A stretch of DNA of 64,000 nucleotides from assembly GCA_030035585.1 (NCBI GenBank), contig CM057469.1:17416501-17480500 (forward strand). Reading direction: 5' to 3'. Positions 33,741-44,440 of the stretch are shown here, in pieces. The notes beneath the pieces were generated by a model, which made no database searches, was not told the DNA's origin, and saw only the letters and a list, made by a program, of their open reading frames with translations. The translations under genes were made by a program, and so were the position numbers. Each line of letters opens with the position of its first letter. The stretch's first letter is position 1. This DNA comes from Dugong dugon. Lineage: Eukaryota > Chordata > Mammalia > Sirenia > Dugongidae.

Positions 33741-34682
33741 AATATTGCTGTTATATTAGAAGAGGAGGATTGGGCCCACAACACGTTCTCTCTCCCCATC
33801 TGTGGAGTCCTAAGCCTGGAGGTGATAAATGCCAGCCGAATTCAGAGAAGAAAAGAGTACTTAAGCTGACCTGGGAGTTTTTGACTAAAAATTACTGAGA
33901 GTGTATCTTTGTTAACCATTCCGAGGATCTATTAGTTTTATATAGCCCTTTGGGCATATTAGAGTAACATGATTCTGGTTCTGTCTGGATCCTCCAGTGT
34001 GTCTCTTGTTGCTGAGTTAAAATGTCTGATTCTTGCTTCAGGACTTGGTTAACTAATCAGATAATATTCTTAGTTTCTCCTTACGGATTTTCTAAGAACA
34101 ATCTTAAAATACCATTTTTATTAGTTGATTTGGTTAGAATCTTTTGCTTTCCTCTAATATGTCCTTCACATTTCTCATTTCTGGCCTTGATTATTATTAC
34201 TGTAAACAGCAGTGTGTAGGCTCTCTCAAAAACTGGCTCTTCTGTTTTATATTTGGCTGATGCTTCTCTCTGCCTATTCTTGGGGTAGGAGGAGTCTAGG
34301 GTCCAAGGAGAAAATGGATTTCCCACTGGGCACATACAGAGAGACACTTTCTGTGTCACACCATAAAATATCCCTCTTCCCACCCACAAATGGCAGTTAC
34401 AAGGAATTGCTCATTAATCGCTTTATGTTCAATATTTACATTAGCACATCAAAAGAGGGTGTTTAATTCTTAAGGTTAATGGACATGTGTTTTAAGAGTT
34501 TTAATCATTTGTAGGACTTAAAAAAAAATTCATTTTGATTTGCTAATGCATCTTCATGAAGATAGTGACTGTTAAATAAATAAACCATTCTGTTGGGAAT
34601 AGAGCTGTTGTAATTTCATCAGTAATCATTACTGATGAAAATCAGCCATTTACTCAGATTTGCCTACTGAATGTTAGTCCTG
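33741..34682. other. Unassigned DNA with a 27-bp palindrome
   Basis: No gene. An inverted repeat lies at 34614-34640. Plus and minus frames at 34022-34466 have no recognisable family. Confidence 0.4.
34614..34640. repeat. Perfect 13-bp inverted repeat, 1-nt centre
   Basis: The arms are tttcatcagtaat (34614-34626) and attactgatgaaa (34628-34640) around a single c. It lies about 45 bp before a MIR and outside any recognised repeat. It could be a transposon relic or a homodimer-type protein site. Confidence 0.85.
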
Positions 34683-34905
34683 GCAGAGTATAGCCTAATG
34701 GTTAAGAGCATGGATTCTGGAGTTAGATTACACCAGTTGCTTTGTGACTTTGTACAACTTATTCTCTGAGACTTAGTTTTCTCATTTGTAAAATGGGGCT
34801 AAATTTACTACTTACCTCATAGGGTTATTATGAACATGAAATGAGATACTTAGTACAGTTCTTGGTACTTACTTAGCACTAATTATGGTCGTTATTATTG
34901 AGAGG
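34683..34905 (+). repeat. MIR SINE
   Basis: The motifs agcctaatggttaagagcat, ggattctggagttagattac, tttctcatttgtaaaatggg and cctcatagggttattatgaa are near-canonical MIR. Confidence 0.88.
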
Positions 34906-35100
34906 CAGTGTGGTGTAATGGAATTGTCAAACATGAGTTGTAATTCCAGCACTGGGGTTAGGATAGGGGTGTCTCTATATACCTTGACCTTGAATGAACT
35001 ATTTTACCTCTCTATGTTACTTTATTCAGTCTGTACATTGTAGGTAACGGAACATTCTTTTTTAGGTAATTGGGAAGATCTGGTACATAGCAAAAATTAT
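34906..35100 (+). repeat. Second, more decayed MIR-like copy in tandem
   Basis: Starts gaggcagtgtggtgtaatgg, then gagttgtaattccagcactg and aatgaactattttacctctc. It directly follows the previous MIR in the same orientation. Confidence 0.65.
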
Positions 35101-35485
35101 AAATCCTACAATAATCTTCTCTTTCTTCTTAGTTCTTAGTTCAGTTTAAGAATGCTGCAAATTCAGAAAACTTGATAATGCACTGAAGAAAAAAAACCAA
35201 GTAGTATTGTTCTGTAAGTAGCTGTCATTCAGTACATTTGTTTAGTTTTATTGGAATCTGTGTTTTCAATCTCTTCCCTAATTTTTCGCTGGATTATAGG
35301 AAACAAATAGAAGACATTGAATTGTGAGCAAATATTAAAGAGCTTAAGGTTCTATTTCTAAAGAATAATTAGGTGCTGCAGTTTCGTTTTTGTTAGAAGC
35401 TATGAGGTAAGAAAAAAAGATATGCCACCTAGGTCAGAGAAATGAGATAGGAGTTTTATATTTTGTCTTTGATTTGCTGATAGAA
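35101..35485. other. Unassigned DNA
   Basis: No recognised repeat or coding signal. Confidence 0.4.
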
Positions 35486-35487
35486 AC

Positions 35488-35672
35488 TTAAGTCAATTAC
35501 AGCTCATAGTGACCCTACATGACAGGGTAGAACTGCCCCATAGGTTTTCCTAGGCTGAAATCTTTACAGGAGCAGATTGCCAGGTTTTTTGTCCCATGGA
35601 GCCCCTGGAGGGTTCAGACTGCCGACCTTTTGGTTAGTAGCTGAGCACTTAACCATTGTGCCACTGGGGCTA
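35488..35672 (-). mobile_element. AfroSINE
   Basis: Antisense. The motifs caattacagctcatagtgac, cctacatgacagggtagaac, tgccccataggttttcctag, ggagcagattgccaggtttt, gaccttttggttagtagctg and the head complement (gtgccactggggctac) are present. Confidence 0.9.
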
Positions 35673-36090
35673 CTTTTAGCAACATTAGGAAACATACTCA
35701 AGCTGGGGAGGCTGTAGAAACTATCCCAGGAATTGTGAAAGTCATTCTTACTTACTGAGTGGGTAAAGATGCTGAGAGGTTTGAAATGTTCTGATGATAA
35801 TCAAGCCAAGATTGTGGGCCTTTTCTGTACTGTCTTGGGAATGTGCTTACTGAGAATGGTAGTTAGCTCAACCAAATTGACTTGGGGTGGGAGAGGGGCA
35901 GTGATAATGGAAAGAGGAGGTATAGTGGCTTTATTCTTAAAAGGTTTGCTTCAGGGGTTGGAACTAGGGTGGGGAGGGGCCAGGACTCTATGCAGAGGTC
36001 ACAAGTTTCATTTTTCCTCCTGTTTATCAATACTTCTGGGCAGTCAGAAAGCCGGTGTTGGGGACATGGTGCTCTGATTTTCCTGTTGTT
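35673..36090. other. Unassigned DNA
   Basis: G-rich stretches around 35883-35990 produce overlapping frames on both strands, none with a recognisable domain. Confidence 0.4.
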
Positions 36091-36092
36091 TT

Positions 36093-36316
36093 TATTAGGT
36101 GCCATTGGGTTGGTTCCGACTCATAGCGACCCCATGTACAGCAGAATGAAACACTGCCTAGTTCTGCACCATCCTCAAAATCGTTGCTATGTTTGAGTGG
36201 GTTGTTGCAGTCACTATATCAGAACATCTCGTTGAAGGTCTTCCTCTCTTTTGCTGACCCTCTACTTTACCAATCATGATGTCCTTTTCCAAAGATTGGT
36301 TCCTCCTGATAACATA
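36093..36316 (-). mobile_element. RTE 3' end, antisense
   Basis: Antisense copy of the terminal 220 bp of the RTE: aggtgccattgggttggttc, cgactcatagcgaccccatg, cactgcctagttctgcacca and ttgctgaccctctactttac. Same region as 38747-38935 and 54744-54932. Confidence 0.92.
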
Positions 36317-36604
36317 GGACATAGCGAGATGGTATAACATGAGTTTATTCTGTGGCCCACCAGTTGTTTTTCAGAAATGTGGAGCTTATAAGGCACAATG
36401 TCCCTTTTTATAAACACATATTTTGGAACACATATACAAATGCACATGTACACACAAACATTTACTATCCTGAAAATAAATTTTTAGATAATATAACTAC
36501 TTATACACATAATTTCAAAATATCAGTATGCCATAATGATAATATAAAGAAGAAATGAGTTATTTACATAAAAAAAATGGTAACATATATGTAACATTGT
36601 ATGG

Positions 36605-37396
36605 ACAGTTATGCGCCATACAATGTCCACATGTATGTCTGTGGCCCCATAAGTTTTTTTTTTTTTAAAAGGGAAAGCAGCTGTCGTTTTGTTTATTATT
36701 TCCCCCCAGTTATTTTTTTAAGACTCCAAATTCTGGAGTGAACAAGGAGCAGAGCTCCAGGGCACATCCAATCGCTGCAGTGCTTTCTCCTTCTCCTCCT
36801 CCCTCCTGTCCTCCTGGCTCCATCCACCCGCCTAGCCCACTCAGCAGCTATGTAGCCATTCACGCCTATCCCATCCTGTCATAGTGCAGTGCCTGCCGGG
36901 GCTTCTCTGCTCCTTCTGCGGGCGCTGACAGAGGCCTGGCCCGGCCCGGCCCAGGCCCTTGCGGACTCCTGGCTCTGGCAGCGACTGCACATGATCAGGA
37001 AGCAGTCACAACAACAGGGCCGTGGGCTGCCACTGCCAGCCATGTTCATGGCACCCGCACACCTGCTGCCTGCCCGTTTCACTTGGCTTCCTCTCTGCAC
37101 GCTCAGGGCTGCGCCCGGACGTGCACAAAGTCCCAGTCTGGCTGCTGGCTCAGTCCCCGCCTGGCCAGCAGCCGCACACCCGGTAAGGCCGGCCTGCTGT
37201 ATCCACCGGATACAGTGCTTGGGCTGTGTCAGGAGGGCTCCCATAAGGTTTTTATGTAATAGGCTTTTCAGGGGTTGGTTTGTAACTGTGGAATGTATGG
37301 AGACTGCCTGTATGTAATATGCTGTTTGCACAACGGCCAAATTGCATAATGTCCTATTTTACAGAACGCATTGTGGATGTTAAGCGACGCATGACC
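36605..37396 (-). mobile_element. DNA-transposon-like unit with GC-rich core
   Basis: The outer ends form degenerate inverted repeats: gttatgcgcc at the left, and the complement of the right end reads gtcatgcgtcgc. The arms (about 36605-36660 and 37250-37396) recall a eutherian repeat whose ends read ggtcatgcgtcgcttaac and cttatgggacc. The centre (about 36730-37250) is GC-rich and carries long overlapping frames on both strands (142 residues plus, 153 residues minus) that run into the arms. No protein family is recognised. The core may be captured host DNA or a normal part of an unfamiliar family. Confidence 0.5.
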
Positions 37397-38056
37397 ATAA
37401 ATGTTTAGGGACTACTGGAAATCATGGTGAAGAATTACTGTAAATGTGCAGCTATAATGTAGACTGATATAGGTGTGTTGTGTTGGTGATTCAGATACCA
37501 TGACACGGTCATCTAAAATGATGACCAACTCTTGATAATATTTGGACAAAAAAAGTACCAGTTTCTTTCAATTTACAAGGTAGTTGCCATCCTGAAAAAT
37601 TCAGCGTATATTAAATACACCAAAGCAGTACAAAGATAACTTTTGTTTATATGTAAAAATGGATTAGGTTCCAGACCTAAATGGCTTAGCTGGACATTTG
37701 AAAGTTGTGTGGGATTGTGACGTGTATTGTAGAATGCCAGATACTGTCTCCTTCAGAGTGAATACACATGGTAACCCCCACTCATTGTGAAAACCAAACC
37801 ACCGTCACAGATTTCCACTACACCTCCCAGGGTCCAGTGTCCACGCTTTTGAGAAGCAGAGCTTGATTCATCTATGCCCTCTAGAGGAATTAGAAGACGG
37901 GACACAGTGATAGCTGCTCCTGTCACATCTAAATCCCAAGAAACTTCTCTTCCCTGTCTTTGTGAAACCCATTAAATCGACAGTCTGTTTCTAGTAATAT
38001 TACCTGATAAATGCTTGGAGAGGCTTTTTGTTTTGGAGGGGTGACTTCTGGGATGT
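37397..38056. other. Unassigned DNA
   Basis: No recognised repeat or gene. Confidence 0.4.
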
Positions 38057-38057
38057 T

Positions 38058-38275
38058 GAGGCAGTATTGTACAATGGCTGTGAGCAGGGACTCTGGATAC
38101 AGACTGTCTGGGTTTGAATCTAGCTCTGCCAATTACTAGCTGTATGACCTTGCACAAGTTAACCTCTCAGTGTCTCAATTTTTCATCTGAAAATTGAGAG
38201 GTACTATAAGTACCTACCTCAATAGAATTGTTGTAAAGATTTAATAAGCTACTGTGTGTCACATGCTTTTTAAAG
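38058..38275 (+). repeat. MIR SINE
   Basis: The motifs gaggcagtattgtacaatgg, ctgtctgggtttgaatctag, ctctgccaattactagctgt, atgaccttgcacaagttaac and atagaattgttgtaaagatt form a near-complete MIR. The minus frames at 37929-38157 are its shadows. Confidence 0.92.
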
Positions 38276-38436
38276 GTAAGAAAGGAAATTATTATTAAAT
38301 TACAAATATACAGTGCAGAAAATTTAAACAATCATGCATTTTTATTTTCTCTCATAGTGAATCTTTATCAGAGCTCTAAATACATTTTAATGGATAGCGT
38401 TCAGCATCATGCTTTCCTTTTCCTTCCCTTTGGCAA

Positions 38437-38660
38437 GAATAATAAAGGTTAATAGCTAACAATTACGGAACTCTTACCATGGTACTAACAGGTTTATGAG
38501 CATTATGTCATTTAATTTTCAAACAAACCTATGAGGTAGCTACTCTGTTTTTACATATAGGAAAATGAGAGTAATTGAGTAATTAACTCAGAATGTTACA
38601 CTTTGAAGAGTCAAACCATCTAACTGCAGAGTCCATTCTCCTAATCACTGTGCAACACTA
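38437..38660 (-). repeat. MIR, antisense
   Basis: The motifs aggttaatagctaacaatta, gtactaacaggtttatgagc, attatgtcatttaattttca, cctatgaggtagctactctg and aatcactgtgcaaca follow the antisense MIR order. Confidence 0.85.
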
Positions 38661-38746
38661 AACAGTGAATTGGGCAAATAAAGACAACACTAGAGAAAAG
38701 CCTCAACCATCTAAGCCTGTGAAGAGGTTAATTGGTCTAGATGACT

Positions 38747-38935
38747 TGTTAGGTGCCGTCAAGTCGGTTCCAACTCATAGCAACCCCATGTACAACAGAA
38801 TGAAACACTGCTCGGTTCTGCACCGTCCTCAAAACTATGCTATGTTTGAGCCCATTGTTGCAGCCACTGTGCCCATCCATTTCGTGGAGTGTCCCCTCTT
38901 TTTCACTGATCCCCTACTTTACCTAGCTAGATACC
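38747..38935 (-). mobile_element. RTE 3' end, antisense
   Basis: The motifs gttaggtgccgtcaagtcgg, ttccaactcatagcaacccc, aacactgctcggttctgcac and tcactgatcccctactttac match 36093-36316 closely. The plus frame 38665-38958 is its shadow. Confidence 0.94.
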
Positions 38936-39017
38936 TAATCCTTGACATTTCTGGTTGACTCAGGTTTTTATGTTCAGCCCGCTGGTGGAGGTTTTGTTTT
39001 TGTTTTAAGTGAACGTC

Positions 39018-39215
39018 TACGTCAGGACTGTCCAATAGTACTTTCTGTAATGATGGAAATGTTCTTTATTTGCTCTGTCCAATATGGTAATGAGCCGCTG
39101 TGGAGCACTTGAAATGTGACTAGGAAATGGATTTTTAATTTTATTTCATTTTAATTCGTTGTTTGAATATAAATAGTCACATGTGGCTAGTGGCTATAGT
39201 ATTGGACAGTACAGA
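39018..39215. mobile_element. Short DNA transposon with tgtccaat-type TIRs
   Basis: Left end ggactgtccaatag, right end attggacagtacag, which is its inverted complement with one change. The middle has gagcacttgaaatgtgacta and tagtcacatgtggctagtgg. This is a widespread eutherian non-autonomous DNA repeat of about 200-340 bp whose name I cannot assign safely. Other parts of the family are at 17158 and 55040. Confidence 0.75.
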
Positions 39216-39257
39216 TGTAGATGAAGTTAAAACAAACAGACAAACAAACAAAAAAAA

Positions 39258-39447
39258 AAAACAGTTGCTGACTCATGGTGAATCCCTTGTGTTACAGAGT
39301 AGAGCTGCTCCGTAGGATTTTTAAGGCTGTGACCTTTCAGAAGCAGATTGCCAGGCCTTCCTTCCGAGGCACCAGTGGGTGGCTTCAAATCACTGACCTT
39401 TCCATTCGTAGTTGAGTACTTAACCGTTTGTGCCACCCCAGGACTTG
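39258..39447 (-). mobile_element. AfroSINE
   Basis: Antisense. After an A-rich stretch come gttgctgactcatggtgaat, agagtagagctgctccgtag, cagaagcagattgccaggcc, gaggcaccagtgggtggctt and the head complement (accgtttgtgccaccccagg). The extreme tail is eroded. Confidence 0.87.
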
Positions 39448-39449
39448 TG

Positions 39450-40027
39450 AGATAAGGTAAAGAGGATGCAAAGCAGAAAGTGCTTGTGGGGCGTTCTAAA
39501 TGCTGCAGTTGTGTGGCCTTTTCTGTCTCCTGGACTTGAAAACTTCCACTGTGCATTTAAACAGGAGCCAAGACTGCAATAAGATGTTGGAAGAATACAT
39601 ACAGGTAGTGGACTTTTTTCTGCCTTTTTGGATGCAGCGGCCAATTTCCGAGTCTTTTGAAGCATCCTTTGTTTCACAGGTGGATGCCCCGTGTGCACTG
39701 CTCTGGTATGCTTACAGGCCATCAGCCTCAGCGTCTCTGGTGCTGCTGAACTGGTTCAAGGAACCTTTAATTATTGCAGCATATGCTCAAGTTTTCAGGC
39801 TGGAGGAAATTTATTCTCTTCAGTCTGAAGTCAGCACAGATGGGATCTTGAGCTGAGGCCTCAACACGCAAATAAATTGCTAACCCTTCACAGCTGCGGT
39901 GGTGCTGCTGACCTCAACAGCTGTGGTTGCCACAGTATATGTAAAGCTTTTGTTTAACAAAAAGCAAAGAATTTCCATTTATAGCCATCATGGTGATTTG
40001 AATTCAACGTAGGTAAATGAAGGGTAA
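39450..40027 (+). other. Unassigned block with a 118-residue frame
   Basis: GC content is above the local average and no repeat is recognised. The plus frame 39500-39856 is open for 118 codons and ends at a stop followed at 39870 by an aataaat poly(A)-signal-like motif. A minus frame of 100 residues overlaps 39420-39722. Neither has a domain I can name. It could be an unfamiliar LTR, a decayed retrocopy or a terminal exon. Confidence 0.3.
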
Positions 40028-40029
40028 GG

Positions 40030-40230
40030 AGCCCTGGTGGCATAGTGGTTAAAATGCCCAGCTACTAACTGAAAGGTTGGCGGTTCAAACCCATCAGCCT
40101 CTTCCCTGGAGAAAGATGTGGCAGTTTGCTTCTGTAAGGGTTTACAGCCTTGGAAACCATGTGGGGGCACTTCTACCCTGTCTTACAGGGTTGTTATGAG
40201 TCAGAATTGACTCAATGACAGTGGATTAAA
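40030..40230 (+). mobile_element. AfroSINE (gagccctggtgg class)
   Basis: The motifs ggagccctggtggcatagtg, aaaggttggcggttcaaacc, gagaaagatgtggcagtttg, cttctgtaagggtttacagc and the tail gagtcagaattgactcaatg. Full length. Confidence 0.95.
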
Positions 40231-40441
40231 CGAAAGGTGGCTGGCTTTTTGTTTGTTTTTTTCTTTTTTTAAATCAGTAGCATCAGAACAACAGTAGTTT
40301 GTGTTTGGTGTGTACATGTATAAAGTATACATTACAATCCAGGTGTATATGCAATTATAAACTTCTGTGAGAACATTGACTTTGAATTGGTATCTGAGAT
40401 GTTTCTGTCACTTAGTTATATCACAAATATATGAGTGCTTA

Positions 40442-40708
40442 TTCTGTAAGCCTTCATCTTAAGTGAGAATAACAGCACAGTTGGAAGAGCGTAGTCAATG
40501 TCACTGAACTGTGTATGTAGAAATTTTTGAAACGGTGTATCTTTGGCTATCTGTATTTTCATCCAAAAAAAAAAAAAAGGTTGAGAATTTAGAGGCTTAA
40601 TATGTTGTGGGGTTGTTAACCAATGTCATAAAACAGCATGTGTACTACTGTTTCATGAGAAACTATTTGTTCTGTAAGCCTTCACCTGAAGTACAATAAA
40701 AAAAAAAA
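40442..40708 (+). mobile_element. 5'-truncated young-type L1, exact 13-bp TSD
   Basis: Matches the complement of 55348-55625, the 3' end of the long L1 here: ctgtaagccttcatcttaag, gtgtatctttggctatctgt, an internal A14 tract, ggttgttaaccaatgtcata, a second ctgtaagccttcacctgaag, and a terminal aataaaaaaaa tail. The repeat atatgagtgctta at 40429-40441 and 40709-40721 gives precise ends. A typical target-primed, 5'-truncated L1 insertion. Confidence 0.95.
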
Positions 40709-40734
40709 ATATGAGTGCTTAAACATAGATATAT

Positions 40735-40972
40735 ATTTATTTTCACTTTTTGATCTCCATAAAATGGTGTCATCACTGAATGTAGTCTTCTGGGATTTAT
40801 TTTTATTTTACTCAACATTACCTTTTAAAGATACATCTATATTATTGCATGTACCTACGATTGGTTCATTTTCACTGCTCTCTGATATTCCACTCTGTAG
40901 ACTGTACCATACTTTGTTTATCCATTCTCTTGTCAGTGGACTTCTGGGTTGTTTCATAATTAAATATTCTTA
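40735..40972 (-). repeat. Old L1 fragment, antisense
   Basis: The motifs ttgatctccataaaatggtg, ttattgcatgtacctacgat, gttcattttcactgctctct and gtttatccattctcttgtca are antisense L1 3' part. Confidence 0.75.
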
Positions 40973-41134
40973 CAGTTGATCCTGCTTTCTAATGCTTTAT
41001 TATTTGAAGGCAGCAAAGATACAGGACAGGTTTACTCACATCTCACAGAAGGGAGGGACCAAGAAGCAAAGGGACCAGGAATATAGAACATACTTAAAAT
41101 GGGGAGAAGGGAAGGAATTGTATATTAATTTTTG

Positions 41135-41340
41135 TGTACTTAGAGTCATCACATATGCTAGCTCATTTTCGTTCTTATAACAGTCGTGAGAACTTTGATT
41201 ATCTCCGCTTAATAAGTGAAGAAATGGGCATTCAGAGAGGAAAAGTAACTTTTCCAAGATCACCCACCTAGTAAGAGGGAGAGCTAAATGTTCAACCTGA
41301 GTCTTCCTGACCCCAGAGTCTTTTATGCTCTCTCTACGTT
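41135..41340 (-). repeat. MIR, antisense
   Basis: The motifs gtcatcacatatgctagctc, attatctccgcttaataagt, ggaaaagtaacttttccaag, atcacccacctagtaagagg and gaccccagagtcttttatgc are antisense MIR. Confidence 0.8.
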
Positions 41341-41426
41341 GGCCTGACTGCCACAGTCAGGATTATATATGACCATGGGAGGAAATAACGTGTAAATGGA
41401 AAGAGGTTATAGCTAGGCTTTGTCAC

Positions 41427-41860
41427 TTAAAGCAGCCTCTGTCCATCGGCAGATGAATGGATAAACAAAATGTGGTATATACATACAATGGGATGTTACT
41501 CTGCCATAAAGAGGAATGACGTCCTGGTGCATTCCACAGCACGAATGAACCTAAGCAAAATAAATCAGTCACAAAAAGGCAAATACTGTATAATATCACT
41601 TATATGAAAGAAGAAAACGTATAGAAATCATAAATAATTAGTGGTTAGCAGAGGCAGGAGGGAGAGGGAAAGTGGGGTTTTTGTTTAGAGTGCATTGAAT
41701 GTATTATGTTCATGGTGGTGGGATAGTTTGGAAAAAGATAGCAAGAATGTTGCACAGCCTGTAGAATGTATTCAGTGTTACTGTGGTATACATTTAGAAA
41801 TTGAAGAAATGTATTTTTTTTGTAAGTACATCAATATAATTAAAAAAAAAACAGGTTGCG
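41427..41860 (+). repeat. Old L1 3' end, sense
   Basis: The motifs cagatgaatggataaacaaa, atgtggtatatacatacaat, gggatgttactctgccataa, atactgtataatatcactta and a terminal attaaaaaaaaaa form the sense L1 ORF2 end plus 3'UTR and tail. A short L1-like scrap may follow to 41975. Confidence 0.85.
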
Positions 41861-41979
41861 ACAATTGCGGTGCAGTCTTACAATGGAATTCTGTCCAGTA
41901 ATTAGAAAGAAAACTTAGATGTGTTAAAAAACAAACGTTCTGCAAGTGAAAATAGCACTAGAGAAACAAGCAAAGAAAA

Positions 41980-43885
41980 GGAACAAGTTAAGGCCCTCCC
42001 GTATTGCTCTCCAGCACAAATGGTTCAGATTTTACTTTCTGTCTTAGGTTGTGAATTACACAACTAGGTCTGTAGTCTTTATTCTAGTAATTTTTCTTTA
42101 GTCAGAGATGAACTAAAGTCATTTGGTCCCAGGATTGCCTGTAATCAGCCACAAATAGAATAAATTGACTCTGACTTATCAGCAATCTGCTGTGTGAGTC
42201 CTTATTTTTTTAGGGTAAATCTTTACAGAGAATTAGGGTAGATTGGGATGCCAGCCTAGCAAATGCGAGGACTTCATTTTTTCAACGTATAACATTTTTG
42301 ATGGCTGCTAGTGTAATCCATAATAGAACCTAAGTATATATTCCAAATTTACTTCCATGATTTTAAGTTATTGACTGCTGTTGCAAGCCCAGGGTTTGTA
42401 CAGCCCAAGTGAATGTGCAGCTGAATAGACAAAAATTTCTTGATGGTAAACGGAGGCTGGAAATGGACCTTGCTTTTTTCAGGTCATTATTGTGCTTGCT
42501 CATGTTTTGTTTAGGTGTCTTAGTAGTGCCGTTTGAGCTTCTATTAAAGTTGTGCCTGCACTTTGTTTACGAAGCCTCACATAGGTTTAATCATCACACC
42601 AGCGTGATGAGAATTTGCAAAGGTAAGCTTTATTGCTCCACATAGTGGCTTCTAGCCTCTACCTTGAATGTGAAGGAAACATTGATTCATAAGAACATTA
42701 CAAATACCTCAATGATCATTGGAGTATATTGAGTGGAGAATGAAATGAAGAAGTCTGTTACAGATACTCTGTCTCTATTAACCTCTCTAACCCTTCCATT
42801 TAGTTTGATGGATAGAGGGATTTGTGCCCCGAAATCACAGAGGTATCACGTGTTCAGATGTGGGATCGTCTATAAGATGGAGTTGTTAATCATTCTAGCA
42901 CATCAAGACTCAGTTTAACTGGCCTTGAACAGTTTTGCTTCACATTTTATTATGGTATTTCATAAACTTGGTAAATAGGTAATCAGTAAATTTAATCTTG
43001 AATTTGTTCTTTAGAATGAATACAACATCTGTATTTTGATATTTACTCAAAAAATTCATATGTTAAACCCATATATATGGAATTAGTGTCCTTAAGATTT
43101 CAATAAAAGTATTGTTACTCTTTTGCCACTCTGTTGGAAAGAGAGAGGATGAAGGTGTTAAGTTGTACTGTTTATAGATACATGGCTATTGTTATCCTAG
43201 GCTAGAATGCATTATAAATAATCTTAATACCATTTGACTTAGTGGGCTTTAAAGATGATATTACTGGGGTGTTTTTAAACTTTATATGATTATTACAGAC
43301 CTATTTTTAGAGTTTAATATCACCAGTGTTTTCCATCTTAATGACTATCCTTGGTTACCTAGAAAATTTCTCTTAGCTTTCAAACAAAGCTTTGCTTTGA
43401 AAATAATCATTGAATTAATGTAAGGATATTTAAGACACTGTGATGATATTTAGCTGCCAACACTTTTCAGGACTTAATGTTGTTTTCACTGGTTGATGAA
43501 TGATTAGGTTGCTTTTGATTTATAAGCTTTAGATTTTAGTTATTACTGTCTATGAATTTTAAGTGTTTCTAAAAAAACAAATAGAAATAAAGTAATCTTT
43601 AGAGTAATAAGTAGAAATAAAACAATTTCTTTCAATGTGACTGTTTTTATTTTTCATTGGTTTCCAAAGAAGCATGTCCTGACACCATGTAGCTCATAGA
43701 CCCTTTTCTTGTGATTAGGATAATTAAGTAAATAAAGTACATAGGATCTTTTATTATATATCTAGTATTGTTTCCCATGACTGTTTTGTGTGTTTTGTTT
43801 TAAAAAATGTCTCATCAAGTTCCCCATCTGTAATGCCTTGAAAAAATTTTCTTTGGCATATATATGTTTATGTATTTTTTTAAAC
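41980..43885. other. Unassigned DNA
   Basis: About 1.9 kb without a recognised repeat or gene. Frames at 42409-42645 and 42733-42918 show no domain. Confidence 0.4.
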
Positions 43886-43888
43886 CAG

Positions 43889-44435
43889 TGTCTTAGTTTT
43901 ATCTAGTACTGCTGTAACAGAAATACCACGAGTGGATGGCTTTAACAAACAGAAATTTATTCTCTCAGCCTAGAAGGCTAGAGGTCTGAATTCAGGGTGC
44001 CAACTCCAGGGAAAGGCTTTCCCTCTTTGTCAGCTCAGGGAGAAAGTCCTTGTCATCAGTCTTCCCTGGGTCTAGGAGTTCTCAGTGCAGGGACCCTGGG
44101 TCCAAAGCACATGCTCCACTCCTGGCTTTTCTTTCTTGGTGGTAGGAGGTCCCTTGTCTCTGCTCACTTGTTTAATCTCTTTTACATGTCAGAAGAGATT
44201 GACTCAAGATACAACCTAATCCTGTAGATTGTATCCTGCCTCATTAACATGACTGCCTCTAATCCTGCCTCATTAACATCATAGAAGTTAGGACTTACAA
44301 CACATAGGATATGATTACATCAGATCACACAGTGGAGGACATCAGATCACACAATGGAGGATAATTCCATAATACTGAGAATCATGGCCTAGCTAAATTG
44401 ACATATTTTTGAGGGAGACAATTCAGTTTATAACA
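43889..44435 (-). mobile_element. Solo LTR of MaLR-like element, exact 5-bp TSD
   Basis: 547 bp with TG...CA-type ends (tgtcttag at the left, ataaca at the right) and the direct repeat accag at 43884-43888 and 44436-44440. Homologous to the LTRs of 8740-10755. It contains a tandemly doubled 22-bp segment (acatcagatcacac(a)(g/a)tggagg type) at 44317-44360 and the family's duplicated cctgcctcattaacat motif. It arose by LTR-LTR recombination. No internal sequence remains. Confidence 0.93.
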
Positions 44436-44440
44436 ACCAG

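Noticed and set aside
36879..37340. 153- and 142-residue opposite-strand frames as a host CpG-island gene
   Set aside because: Long frames are expected in GC-rich DNA on both strands. They run into transposon-like arms and no domain is recognised. Reported as a finding rather than a gene.
44235..44360. Short direct repeats as a CRISPR-like array
   Set aside because: The doubled segments are internal to a MaLR-like LTR and recur in the other LTR copies. Spacing and number do not fit an array, and the sequence is mammalian.
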